Positions 1 through 8,323 of a stretch of 64,000 nt of DNA are shown piece by piece. A program made the position numbers and the translations under genes. Source of the stretch: Bradyrhizobium sp. CCBAU 051011 (GTDB lineage Bacteria; Pseudomonadota; Alphaproteobacteria; Rhizobiales; Xanthobacteraceae); contig NZ_CP022222.1 in the NCBI RefSeq assembly GCF_009930815.1, forward strand, positions 2,646,501-2,710,500, written 5' to 3'. The notes under the pieces were generated by a model. The model did not search any database and was not told where the DNA came from. It saw only the letters and a list, made by a program, of their open reading frames with translations. Positions within the stretch are counted from its first letter, which is position 1. Each line of letters starts with the position of its first letter.

Positions 1-858
1 CACCCGGCCGAACTCGCCAACCGTGTCGCGATGCTCGACCATCTCTCCGGCGGACGGCTGAACTTCGGCGTCGCCGCCTCGGGCCTGCCGAGCGACTGGG
101 CGATGTTCAATGTCGACGGCATGTCCGGCCAGAACCGCGACATGACGCGCGAGGCACTGGAGATCATTTTGAAGATGTGGACCGAGGACGCGCCCTGGAC
201 CCACACCGGAAAATTCTGGACGGTGAACAAGCCGGACACGATGTTCGACTTCCTCAAGCCCCACCTCAAGCCGCTGCAGGCGCCGCATCCGCCGATCGGA
301 GTGGCCGGCCTCTCCAAGGGCTCGGACACGCTCAAGCTCGCGGGCGAGCGCGGCTATATCCCGATGAGCCTCAACCTCAACCCGGCCTATGTCGGCAGCC
401 ACTGGGAATCGGTCGAGATTGGTGCGGCCAGGACCGGACGCAAGCCGAAGCGCAGCGACTGGCGGCTGGTGCGCGAAGTGTTCATCGCCGATACCGACGA
501 GGAGGCGTGGCGGCTCTCGGTCGGCGACATGATGGGCCGGATGATGACCGAATATTTCCTGCCGCTGCTCGGCCATTTCGGTTTCAAGGACTACCTGAAG
601 GCGACGCCTGACATCGCGGACTCCGATGTCACGGCCGAATACTGCGCCCGCAACAACTGGATCGTGGGCTCGCCTGCGACCGTCACCGAGAAAATCGAAA
701 AAATCTATCATGAGGTCGGCGGCTTCGGCACGCTGCTGGTGTTCGGCTTCGACTACAAGCACAAGCCCGAGGCGTGGTACAATTCGCTGCGCCTGTTGCG
801 GCACGAAGTGATGCCGCGGCTGAAGCATCTCGACGCGAGCCTCACGAAAGCGGCGTGA
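1..858 (+). CDS. LLM-class flavin-dependent oxidoreductase, C-terminal part
   Basis: The reading frame is open from the first base of the window, so the true start lies upstream and about 285 codons are visible. The sequence resembles bacterial luciferase-like (FMNH2-dependent) monooxygenases: the motif HLSGGRLNFGVAASG near the start is the typical strand and loop after the flavin-binding core, followed by a TREALEIILKMW segment and a late GSPATVTEKIEKIYHEVGG helix characteristic of the family. The substrate cannot be told from sequence. The stop lies a few bases before a palindromic repeat. Confidence 0.85.
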   Translation, partial: HPAELANRVAMLDHLSGGRLNFGVAASGLPSDWAMFNVDGMSGQNRDMTREALEIILKMWTEDAPWTHTGKFWTVNKPDTMFDFLKPHLKPLQAPHPPIGVAGLSKGSDTLKLAGERGYIPMSLNLNPAYVGSHWESVEIGAARTGRKPKRSDWRLVREVFIADTDEEAWRLSVGDMMGRMMTEYFLPLLGHFGFKDYLKATPDIADSDVTAEYCARNNWIVGSPATVTEKIEKIYHEVGGFGTLLVFGFDYKHKPEAWYNSLRLLRHEVMPRLKHLDASLTKAA

Positions 859-866
859 GGTTGTTC

Positions 867-1010
867 CTTCTTCTCTCCTTGTGGGAGAAGGTGGATCGCT
901 GACGCGAAGCGGCAGCGAGACGGATGAGGGGTCTGTCTCTGCGGAGAGAACCCCTCATCCGCCTTCGCTTCGCTACGGCACCTTCTCCCACAAGGGGAGA
1001 AGGGAAGGGA
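867..1010. repeat. Palindromic intergenic repeat, family A
   Basis: The two ends are inverted copies built on CTTCTC...GTGGGAGAAGG and its complement, with an inner pair around ACGGATGAGGGGTCTGTCTC. Related copies lie at about 2303-2508, 11431-11558 and 29960-30120. It fills the gap between two convergent genes, so a hairpin at both 3' ends is likely. Confidence 0.8.
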
Positions 1011-1028
1011 GCGCGTCGCCCCACTTCC

Positions 1029-2150
1029 TCAATGCGTCTTCGCGGCATCCGCGGCGCGGACCTGCCAGAATTTTAGCAGACGCCGGGCGTTCTCGACCGT
1101 CAGCTTGGCGTATTGCTCTTTCGCCTTCGCCAGTTCGTGACGGCCCATGCTCCCCGAAGCGAAGCGGCTGTCGAGGATGGCGGATACGGTTTCCCAGCTC
1201 AGGCCGGCGACGCGGCAGGGGATCAGCACGCCGTCGTCGCGCAGGCTCTGCATGACAGGGCGGATCACCTCGACGCTCGACGCCGACAGTTCGGCGAGCG
1301 CCGCGACCGTCTCGGCGTATTTGCGCTCTTTCGCGAATGCCAATAGCGCCGGCTCGTTGAGCTTGCCGTGTTTCGCCAGCGCGGCGACGAAGCGGCGGGC
1401 TGCGGAAAAATCGCGGGTGCGCGACATTTCGCGGTTGGCGCCGACGGACGCGGCTGCGATCGCGCTGCGGATTTCCTCAAACAGATGCGGCGGCGCGCGC
1501 GACAACAGCCGCGTGCGCACGACCTCGGTGGCGCTCTGTAGCAATTGCCGGCGCTGCTCGGCCGGCAGGTCGACGCGGATGCCGGTCTCGACCGCGAGAT
1601 CCGGATCGCTTTCCGCCTGCTTCAGCACGATGGCATAGCCGGACGCCGACATCCGCGCGCCGGGATTGGTGACGAGCCGCCGGCTGACGGAGGGATAATG
1701 CCGCTTCAGCAGCGCATCGGTGACGATCTCGGTCAGCCACCAGCGCCCGGAGATCGCCAGCAGATGCTGCTCGCTTTTGGTCTCGGCGAGTTCGATCAGA
1801 TCGTCGGCCGAAAGCCGCGCCGATTCGGCCAGCACCGGGCGGGCGATCGTAATCTCGTCATTGTGCGCGAGGCGGCGGATCACGGCCGCCGGCGCCTGCT
1901 TGATCGAGGCGAGCTGCGTGCTCATTTCGGCCAGCGCAATCCGCGCGGAGACATCGGCCAGCGCGCGCAGCTCGATGGTGCGGATCAGCCGTTCGAGCAC
2001 GTCGCCGAACAGCTCGATCTGTTCGCCGGAATAGCCGTCGGCAGACAGCAGAAACAGGTCGGTGACCTGCTTCAGCGCATCCAGATGTTTTTCCGCCGAG
2101 CCGGCCTGGATGGCCGCCTCGACCTCCTCGGCGATCGATCGTGTCAGCAT
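1029..2150 (-). CDS. DUF2336 domain-containing protein
   Basis: A 373-residue, mostly helical protein matching the alphaproteobacterial DUF2336 family. It starts MLTRSIAEEVEAAI and carries heat-repeat-like helices with the recurrent pattern of 'RRLAHNDEITIARPVLAES' and 'LLAISGRWWLTE'. The frame is open further upstream, but ATG at 2150 is preferred: it is preceded by AGGACG at good spacing, and the upstream extension reads through repeat sequence. No catalytic motif is visible and function is unknown. It converges on the preceding oxidoreductase. Confidence 0.8.
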   Translation of the reverse strand: MLTRSIAEEVEAAIQAGSAEKHLDALKQVTDLFLLSADGYSGEQIELFGDVLERLIRTIELRALADVSARIALAEMSTQLASIKQAPAAVIRRLAHNDEITIARPVLAESARLSADDLIELAETKSEQHLLAISGRWWLTEIVTDALLKRHYPSVSRRLVTNPGARMSASGYAIVLKQAESDPDLAVETGIRVDLPAEQRRQLLQSATEVVRTRLLSRAPPHLFEEIRSAIAAASVGANREMSRTRDFSAARRFVAALAKHGKLNEPALLAFAKERKYAETVAALAELSASSVEVIRPVMQSLRDDGVLIPCRVAGLSWETVSAILDSRFASGSMGRHELAKAKEQYAKLTVENARRLLKFWQVRAADAAKTH

Positions 2151-2302
2151 CGCTCGTCCTGAGCGTTTCAAGCCGGTTCTGGCCCCAGATGGGTGAGAAT
2201 AGGGGGCAGTGTTGAACGATTCGTAAACCATTTGGGTCGCGCGGCGGCGGAACTGGGGCCGCAGGATTGCGGGGTGGTCGGCCAGTGGCCGAGTGGTGCG
2301 CT

Positions 2303-2508
2303 CTTCTCCCTCTCCCGCTTGCGGGGGAGGGTTGGGGTGGGGGTGTCTCCGCATAACGCGCTGTCGGTTTTGAATCGTGAGCGCGCTTCCGATTTTCTCA
2401 TCCTGAATTTCCATCAACGGGTGGCGGCGCCTTGCTTCCATTCGACGAGTCATTATGCGGAAGCACCCCCACCCCGACCCTCCCCCGCAAGAGCGGGAGA
2501 GGGGGAGG
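2303..2508. repeat. Long inverted repeat, family A
   Basis: Two arms of about 50 bp (2303-2352 and 2459-2508), each with TCCCTCTCCCGC-type and CCCCCACCCC-type blocks in inverted order, surround about 100 bp of non-coding sequence. It lies upstream of the DUF2336 gene. Confidence 0.75.
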
Positions 2509-2580
2509 CGCGCCGCCGCGTTCTCGCGGCCTGTTCGCCCGAGTCTTTCAATGTCGTTCACGCCCCCAAGAATCGAGAGG

Positions 2581-2694
2581 GCGCAGGGAATGCCGGGTGA
2601 CGGCTGCCACCCGCGGTCTCGTGTGCAATAAGCGCTAAGAGAATGCGCACACGAGCATACAGGTACAGCCGGGGCACGCCGGCATTCCCTGCGC
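2581..2694. repeat. Long imperfect palindrome
   Basis: A perfect 16-bp inverted pair, GCGCAGGGAATGCCGG at 2581-2596 and its complement at 2679-2694, encloses an inner pair CTCGTGTGC (2618-2626) and GCACACGAG (2646-2654). It resembles long intergenic repeats I associate with Bradyrhizobium genomes, but that recollection is unverified. Confidence 0.7.
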
Positions 2695-3246
2695 GATGGG
2701 TTGACGGCTTATGCCGTGCTCTCCCTGGAGACGAATTCCTTTTGCCTCCATCGCCGGCGGATTGAAGGGTTTGAAAAACCCGGTCGGGCTTTCGCAAATC
2801 CTCCGCCGGCTTAACGCCAGCCACGGGCGCCAGGACCACACGGTTTTGCCGTACGCGATTGCGCCGCTCGTCCTGCGCTGATTGGTTGCTCACGGCCTTA
2901 TCGGCCGCCCTGCAACGTCTCGCGCGCGCGAGCGCTTTCACGTCCACCGCTCCCCGCACTCCACGTATCGTGACGACGCGTACGCCCCTCTTCGATGAGG
3001 CGGGATAGCGCGCAAAGGAGGGTGATTTGCGTTGGAAGGAAAGCGGAATATTTTTGCCAAGCGATCTGGACGACCCAAATCACGTTGAATCGGCTGGTGA
3101 AATTAGATTATTGCCGCAGCGGGTTTTGCGGTGCCGGGACGTGCCGCGAAGGTGTTGCGAGTTGCCACTGCTGCTTCCGCACAAAAGGTGTGTTCCCGCC
3201 GACTGCCGGTGCGGCGACGGTGTGCGTCTCTACGCAAACTCTCTCC

Positions 3247-3370
3247 CCGTCATTGCGAGCCAACGGGTCGGCGCGAAGCGCCGCCCGATGACAGGCTCCG
3301 CGAAGCAATCCATCGCGCGGCATAACGGATAGATGGATTGCTTTGTCGCTGACGCTCCTCGCAATGACGT
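3247..3370. repeat. Palindromic intergenic repeat, family B
   Basis: Begins CGTCATTGCGAG and ends CTCGCAATGACG, with the inner pair GAAGCAATCCATC / GATGGATTGCTT. Five more copies lie at 11840-11922, 47736-47849, 56352-56437, 58074-58159 and 61648-61826. Here it sits just after the stop of the DUF2235 gene. Confidence 0.85.
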
Positions 3371-3386
3371 GGAAACAGCGCACCCC

Positions 3387-4673
3387 TCAATCCGCCACGA
3401 CCTCCTCCGCACTGGCATGCGCCGGCGGCACGGGCATCGGGAATTTCTCGTACTGGCGCGGCAGGTTCACCGGGCGGTAGCTCGGCAGCGCGTCCATGCG
3501 CTGCAGCGCCGACTCGTGGATCACGGCGCCGTCGGGAATGAAGCGCGGCTCGGCGTCGGGGATGTAATAGCCGAAATGCGCCTTTCGCGCCGGCCATTCC
3601 TTGTAGCTCGCGCTCTTCGGCAGATATTCGAGCAGCCACCACGCGCCCGTCAGCGAGGTGTGCAGATCGCCGCGAATGTCAGGCACGACATAGGAGAACG
3701 GGCTGCCCTTGCGCTGAATGCCCCAGGCGAGCTGGTTGACGGTGGCCTGGTTGACCTGCAGCCCGCACTTGGTCGCCTCGTCGATCATCCAGAGCAGCGG
3801 ATATTTCGAAAGCCCGCTTTCCTTTTCCGGATAGCCGCCGCCGATATCGGCATGCACGCCGGCGAACCACACCTGCAGAATATCCTGCGGCTCGGCATGC
3901 GCGTCGTTGAAGCGGTTGTGCTTGAAGGTCTGCGGGTCATCCCACTTCTTGAGGCGGAACATGCAGCGCCGCTCGTCGATCGAGATCGCCTGGCGGAACG
4001 TCTGCACGCTCGGGTTCACAATGGTGAACGCGAGCTCCTCGAGGCTCGGCCAATAGAAGCGATCGGCCCGCGGCACGATCACGCTCGCCACCGTATCCCA
4101 GACGCCGACGAAGCGGATGGTGGGCCAGCGCGTCGAGGTGATGCGGGCGAACTGCGCGGCGTTGTCGAAGGCGCTCTGCGGCAGCGCGTCTTCGCCTGAG
4201 GCGACATCGGTGGCCGACTTGAACTTCGCCCGCAACTTCGGCGCCTCGTCGGAGGAGAACTGCTTGTAGGCGATGAGCCCCGAGCCTGCGAGATTGACCT
4301 GCTCCGGCGAGATCAGGCCCACCTTGTGAATGAGCCCCGCCAGCACCCGCACGGTATAGGCGCCGCGGGAAAAGCCGAACAGGTAGATCGCATCGCCCGC
4401 CTGGTAATGGTGGACCAGGAAGCCATAGGCCGCGAGCACGTTGTCATCGAGCCCATAGCCGGTGGCCAGCCCGAGAATGGCGTTGAAATCCTGCTTCAGT
4501 TTGTGCCACGGATCCGGCCGCTCCAGCGTGCCGACCCCCGGATCGTAAAACACCAACTGCCGCGGCTGCGTCTTCTCCGTCTTGCGCAGGCAGCGATAGA
4601 GCTTCAGCACATTGGAGATGTTCTCGGAAATCTCGTTGCCAGTGCCGTCGCAGCAGATGATGATGTTGCGCAT
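3387..4673 (-). CDS. DUF2235 (Tle1-like) alpha/beta-hydrolase
   Basis: A 428-residue protein that starts at the conserved family beginning MRNIIICCDGTGN; an in-frame extension upstream was not used. It carries the nucleophile elbow GFSRGAYTVR (GxSxG type), a VGVWDTV aspartate strand and a late HADIGGGY motif, which together give the expected Ser-Asp-His triad of DUF2235 phospholipase or hydrolase domains. Type VI secretion effectors of the Tle1 group share this domain, but no VgrG, PAAR or immunity gene is beside it, so a secreted-effector role is not supported here. No signal peptide is seen. GC content looks like the chromosome, not the adjoining islet. Confidence 0.85.
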   Translation of the reverse strand: MRNIIICCDGTGNEISENISNVLKLYRCLRKTEKTQPRQLVFYDPGVGTLERPDPWHKLKQDFNAILGLATGYGLDDNVLAAYGFLVHHYQAGDAIYLFGFSRGAYTVRVLAGLIHKVGLISPEQVNLAGSGLIAYKQFSSDEAPKLRAKFKSATDVASGEDALPQSAFDNAAQFARITSTRWPTIRFVGVWDTVASVIVPRADRFYWPSLEELAFTIVNPSVQTFRQAISIDERRCMFRLKKWDDPQTFKHNRFNDAHAEPQDILQVWFAGVHADIGGGYPEKESGLSKYPLLWMIDEATKCGLQVNQATVNQLAWGIQRKGSPFSYVVPDIRGDLHTSLTGAWWLLEYLPKSASYKEWPARKAHFGYYIPDAEPRFIPDGAVIHESALQRMDALPSYRPVNLPRQYEKFPMPVPPAHASAEEVVAD

Positions 4674-4778
4674 GGTGGGACTCGCGGAGGCAGGGGTGAT
4701 GCTACCTGGGCGAGTATAGCGCAATTTTTGTTGAGTGCGGAGCCGAATTCGATCGGATCGCGGTTGTCGAAAGAAATC

Positions 4779-5864
4779 CTATTTTGCTAATTGGTGGATA
4801 TCATTGCTGATATTCTCTACGATACAAGTCGCCCGGTAGTACAGCTCGTCGAAGGTAAGGATTTCGGGCGCGTGAATATTTCTCCGATAAAGCTCGAAGC
4901 AGGCGACCTTATCGTCGTTACCTGTGAGTTGAGCGAGATTGCCGACGACGAGAAAGCTCCGAGGCTGAATCGCATAGGCAATGGCCCCGGTACTGTTTCC
5001 GATTTCGTCTTTTAGGTTATCTCGGAAACGATCGCGAGCGAACTCGAACGCCGTTTTCTGCGTCTGCGTTACCGCTCCAGATACTTCGTCGGAAACCCTC
5101 CAGCAGCCCGGGCGATAAGTGGCTCGGTGCAGCAATTCCGTACTGTTCTTCTTGATTTCAACCAATACGTATTGGCTTACTTCGGCGCGAGTCCGCATCA
5201 AGCCATCGGCTCGCTTACCCGGCCGGTCAAATGCCCCACCAGTAGTTCGCGCCTCGAGTTTCGTGCTGACTTTGTCAAGAAAAACGTAGTTCAATCCATG
5301 GCCGAAGATCCATGGATTGAGTTCGAAAAAGGCCTGCCAATCGGGCTCGGATACGCCATCTTCTTTAAGCATGGCATCGAATTCTGCTAATGCGGAGCGT
5401 TTTGTGGCGACTGCATAGATGTCATGATGTAATTCCGGCGTCGCTGCCAATTCCCTGATCAGTTCAGCTCCCTTCGTGCTGCCCAAGAGAGCCCCCAAGG
5501 CGCTCAGATGTATGTTATCCAGTGATATCCTTGTCTTCCGAGCATCGCTGAGGTCAAGCGTCGAGACAATCGAAAGGAATTCGCGCATCTGCGCTAGTTG
5601 GAAGCCGTTAATGTGAACGCTTCCGCGTTCCCGCCAGCCGAACCGGGAATGGAGCTGGAGCTTAGTGATTCTAAAGGTGCCAAAATCGCGTCGATCATTC
5701 ACGTAAAAGGCAGATATTGCAATCTTGCTTCGCACGGTTACATCGATTTCGCCAATGACCTCTTCACTCTCGCCGGCGATGGTCGCGTAAGCGCCGGCCT
5801 TTCCGGGGTGAACATAGAGATGATTGTTATTATATCGTGCAATGAATTCGGCATCGTCCGGCAT
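4779..5864 (-). CDS. sduA: Shedu anti-phage defence nuclease SduA (DUF4263)
   Basis: A 361-residue protein. The C-terminal half has the Shedu DUF4263 nuclease signature of the PD-(D/E)XK fold: W176-QAFFELNPWIFG, an aspartate in RADGLM (about 220), the VLVEIKK strand with E and K (about 236-238), a downstream glutamine-rich helix (AVTQTQKT, about 265-271) and the late ILTFDELYYRA. The N-terminal half (about 1-150) resembles nothing I recognise; in Shedu proteins this part varies and is thought to sense infection. ATG at 5864 is chosen for the AAGGCAGG-like site before it; a GTG at 5894 is the alternative. Single-gene Shedu systems protect against phages. It lies next to a retron. Confidence 0.85.
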   Translation of the reverse strand: MPDDAEFIARYNNNHLYVHPGKAGAYATIAGESEEVIGEIDVTVRSKIAISAFYVNDRRDFGTFRITKLQLHSRFGWRERGSVHINGFQLAQMREFLSIVSTLDLSDARKTRISLDNIHLSALGALLGSTKGAELIRELAATPELHHDIYAVATKRSALAEFDAMLKEDGVSEPDWQAFFELNPWIFGHGLNYVFLDKVSTKLEARTTGGAFDRPGKRADGLMRTRAEVSQYVLVEIKKNSTELLHRATYRPGCWRVSDEVSGAVTQTQKTAFEFARDRFRDNLKDEIGNSTGAIAYAIQPRSFLVVGNLAQLTGNDDKVACFELYRRNIHAPEILTFDELYYRATCIVENISNDIHQLAK

Positions 5865-5976
5865 GCATCGCCTGCCTTGCTCTATGAGAGGCACTCAACT
5901 GTGTTGTTCTGGGTTAAGAGTACGCTTGTCAGATTGCCCTGTTAGTTTCCAACCTTAGCACCAGGCTCACTACTAG

Positions 5977-7711
5977 CTATTGTAATTTAGCGGCTAGATA
6001 ATCGTCCATGACCAGAGCGATTCGATTCAGTAGTTCTGCAAACTTACTGAAGTCGATCGTTGAGACATTAGGTCTTACTACCTTCTCAGCGAATCGGGTC
6101 TTTCCATATTTTCCAGCTTCACCGTGCTTCTTGTCTGGGTCAAATTTCTTGCCATCGAGTTCAGTCGCCAGCACACTAAGAGGGAAAAGATTTTCGATGC
6201 ATGTCTTGCCTTTTGAGGGGCCGGTTTCAGGGGTCTTCACCAACAATAGGTTGTTATGGATTCTGTAGAACGGTGCTGTCGATGTATGGGAGATTCCCGT
6301 GACACCCAGCTGCTTTGCAACCGAGAAAACCTCATTTGCTCCATCGTCATTGTCGATCAGTAGGATCACTGGATGAGAAAGTGGGCAGTGTTTGTAGCTG
6401 CTTAATAGTTCCTTGTAGCGAAGCATAAAGAATTTAAAATCTCCCGTGCCTCCCCCAAGTTGCAGGACATCATGAACAGTACTTGTTTGATTGAGGAATC
6501 GAATCTTTAGCTTGAGCTTGCCTTGTTCAATCGCGCCAAGTTTTGGATGAAATGCAGTCAGGCTTGTGATCGCTGCTCTCAGATACACGGCGTCTGTCTT
6601 GCCTTCAGGAATTATGAGTGGCTTGTCGAGTGCGACGAAGTTCTTATAGAAAAGAGAACGATGATAGAGCCGGCGAGTCGCTGTGGAGTCCTTCTTTTTA
6701 TCCGCGCTTTTCCGTCGATCGACGCTATTGCGAACGTGGTAGATGTGATCAATCTTACCTTGCAGAGGCGCGAGCGACGTTGCTTCCTCCTTGATATCGG
6801 GATCTCCCCTCTGTCCACCCAACAAGGCCGCGGGGACCATCTGGTAGTAAACACCCTTGCTGAATAGCTCAGAGCACATGGAGCGTACTGTTCTGTAGTA
6901 CTCTGGCCGAATATTTACTTTTTCATTGACCAATAGTCCCGTCGTCAATTGTCGCGATCCGCGAAACTGCATACGTGTCTTTGCGTCATTTATCTTGAAT
7001 CCGGCCCTGTTGATCTCAGTCACAAGAGCCGTGCCGAGTTTCCATTCACCACTCGCGCCTGCGATCGGAGCGGCTAGGTCGGCTGGAAAGTCTGCGCGGT
7101 TAGTAGAAAATGTGATGTCGTCTGCATATCGCGAGTACGTGCTTATGTTCCTTGGCGAACCGAACTAGTCGGATATCCAGGAGATGGCCGACTATGTTTG
7201 AAATGACCGGCGAGCACGGACTCCCCTGCGGAAGTCTATTGTTATGGCAAGCAATCTGAGCAACGATGGTTGCAATCTTTGGCGAAAGCTCGAAGCGCTT
7301 GTCCTTTATGAACACGCCGCGCACCCGGCCAAAGTTAATAGTCGGAAAAAAATCTTCGAGATCGAGGTTCAGTACAAAACGCCGACGTTTGTGGGCTGAT
7401 GCGTTAGTTACTATTGAAAGAGATCGCGCAAATCCGTGTGAGAGAGGACGACGCGGATTGCCATTCTTGTCAATCTCGGCGAGGCAAAGATAGAGCAGGT
7501 TAGCCAGTCGCCTCTGTAACGATTTTAGGTGAGGCTCGGGCGCCTCTATTTTTCTCTTCCCGCCGTTTCGCTTTGCGATCTCAAATTCTGAATACTTTGC
7601 TGCGTCTGGAATCTTGTAGACAATGTATGAGAGAGCACTTGGCTTATAGCCTAAGAGCCCCGCGATATCGTCGAGGGATTTAGCAGCTTTCAGTTTAAGG
7701 AGTGCCGACAC
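5977..7711 (-). pseudogene. Retron Eco2/Ec67-type reverse transcriptase-TOPRIM, one frameshift
   Basis: Joined across one frame break near 7141, this encodes about 578 residues; I recall about 586 for the Ec67 protein. Seen in order: the retron NAxxH motif (NASAH, about 103-107), LDLEDFF (116-122), LPQGSPCSP (160-168), then after the break YSRYADDITFST, and TTGLLVN where retrons usually have VTG. A C-terminal TOPRIM domain has PEGKTD (E about 370) and LLIDNDDG (DxD about 454-456). The reading frame shifts between an AKEHK helix and TYSRYADD; loss of two bases (TG of a Cys codon) explains it best. GTG at 7711 with GGGGGA before it gives the natural N-terminus; the frame is open to 7903 but that part overlaps the ncRNA. 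In Eco2-like retrons the fused TOPRIM is the toxic effector. It may be a decayed gene or a sequencing error. Confidence 0.85.
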
Positions 7712-7727
7712 CTTTCCCCCAAAAAGG

Positions 7728-7867
7728 GAGCTTACAGGCACTCCTATGCGATTATATCGTATCGTCTTATCGACCAAACGACGCATTACGATTGCCCTGG
7801 AAGCAAACGTAACTTGGCATCTTTGTCTTATATCGCGATGCGCGATAACAACTCTGCCTGTAAGCTC
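7728..7867 (-). ncRNA. Retron msr-msd ncRNA, Eco2/Ec67-like
   Basis: Directly upstream of the reverse transcriptase, a perfect 13-bp inverted repeat (GAGCTTACAGGCA on the minus strand at 7867-7855, complement at 7740-7728) forms the a1/a2 stem that defines a retron ncRNA. Right after a1 comes AGAGTTGTT and a perfect 7-bp hairpin (arms 7841-7847 and 7831-7837, loop of 3) matching the msr layout. An msd-type hairpin follows (arms 7803-7813 and 7785-7795, one mismatch and one G-U pair). The GGCAG after a1 and GGAGTGCCTG at a2 agree with my memory of the Ec67 ncRNA. The priming G and exact ends are not determined. Confidence 0.8.
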
Positions 7868-8047
7868 TACGTTACTCTTGGCGCAAAACTTTGCGTTTTG
7901 CAATCTGAAATTGCGCTAAACTTTTTCATCGGCCAACAGAGAAATCGCCGTTTTTCGACGCGGCCGCTTACGACTCTGATCTGCCGACGTGCTTCAGCTC
8001 CAGCCCCGGCGTCAGAACCTGCCTCTTGTCACCGGCACCGGGGGTTC

Positions 8048-8319
8048 CTATCCCCGGGCTCTCCGATTAAAGCTATCAACCGCGCTGTTATATTCCTCTA
8101 TCGCGCTGTCAGCTTCGCGGCGTACGCACGATAGATAATCCTGGGCCTCGCTTTGATACGATGACATCTGACGTTTGCAGCGGTCGAAGTCGTCTTGACT
8201 ATCGAACGCACCATACCGCGTGGCGCAAGAAGGACCGATGGCGGAGAGCAATAGGCAGCCGCGGGAGTAGCTGCGCTGGTTAGTGCGAGCATCGCCAAGG
8301 CCATCAGTGCGTTACGCAC
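8048..8319 (-). pseudogene. Small exported protein, frameshifted
   Basis: GTG at 8319 with GGGAG before it opens a frame encoding a clear signal peptide (VRNALMALAMLALTSAATPA, then AAAYCSPPS). The following conserved-looking part GPSCATRYGAFDSQDDFDRC, then KRQMSSYQSEAQDYLSC and finally EEYNSAVDSFNRRARG, is in another frame. One missing base in a G run near 8236 would join them into about 90 residues. The join restores a paired-cysteine, Tyr/Glu-rich secreted protein of a type I associate with Bradyrhizobium. It begins 4 bases after the lipoprotein stop and is probably co-transcribed. Sequencing error or recent decay are both possible. Confidence 0.5.
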
Positions 8320-8323
8320 AGTC

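Larger units (their letters stand above)
2151..3386. other. Gene-free, repeat-rich intergenic region
   Basis: No convincing gene is seen. It holds a family A palindrome (arms about 2303-2352 and 2459-2508), a second long palindrome (2581-2694) and a family B palindrome (3247-3370). Open frames here are short, overlap in several frames and read repeat sequence. Confidence 0.6.
4713..7922. mobile_element. Putative defence islet bounded by a 15-bp inverted repeat
   Basis: The segment between the DUF2235 gene and the 8-kb lipoprotein cluster is clearly AT-richer than both flanks. It holds only a Shedu nuclease and a retron, both on the minus strand. At its edges lie AGTATAGCGCAATTT (4713-4727) and, inverted at 7908-7922, AGTTTAGCGCAATTT, which differ at one position. 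No transposase, integrase, tRNA or target-site duplication was seen. The repeat could instead be two outward-reading promoter-like elements, since both contain TTGCGC followed by TATACT or TAAACT. Mobility is therefore an inference. Confidence 0.4.

Noticed and set aside
2558..3332. Several 60-130 codon frames between 2.5 and 3.4 kb
   Set aside because: They overlap in several frames, lie on palindromic repeats and have no ribosome-binding site or recognisable protein character.
3387..4673. DUF2235 hydrolase as a type VI effector or part of the defence islet
   Set aside because: No type VI or immunity gene is adjacent and its composition matches the chromosome rather than the islet.
7712..7903. 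N-terminal 64-codon extension of the retron reverse transcriptase
   Set aside because: It overlaps the a1/a2-bounded ncRNA and has no counterpart in retron proteins; GTG 7711 gives the natural N-terminus.
4704..7932. Target-site duplication at the defence islet
   Set aside because: The bases outside the inverted repeats do not match, so transposition by a duplicating mechanism is not supported.
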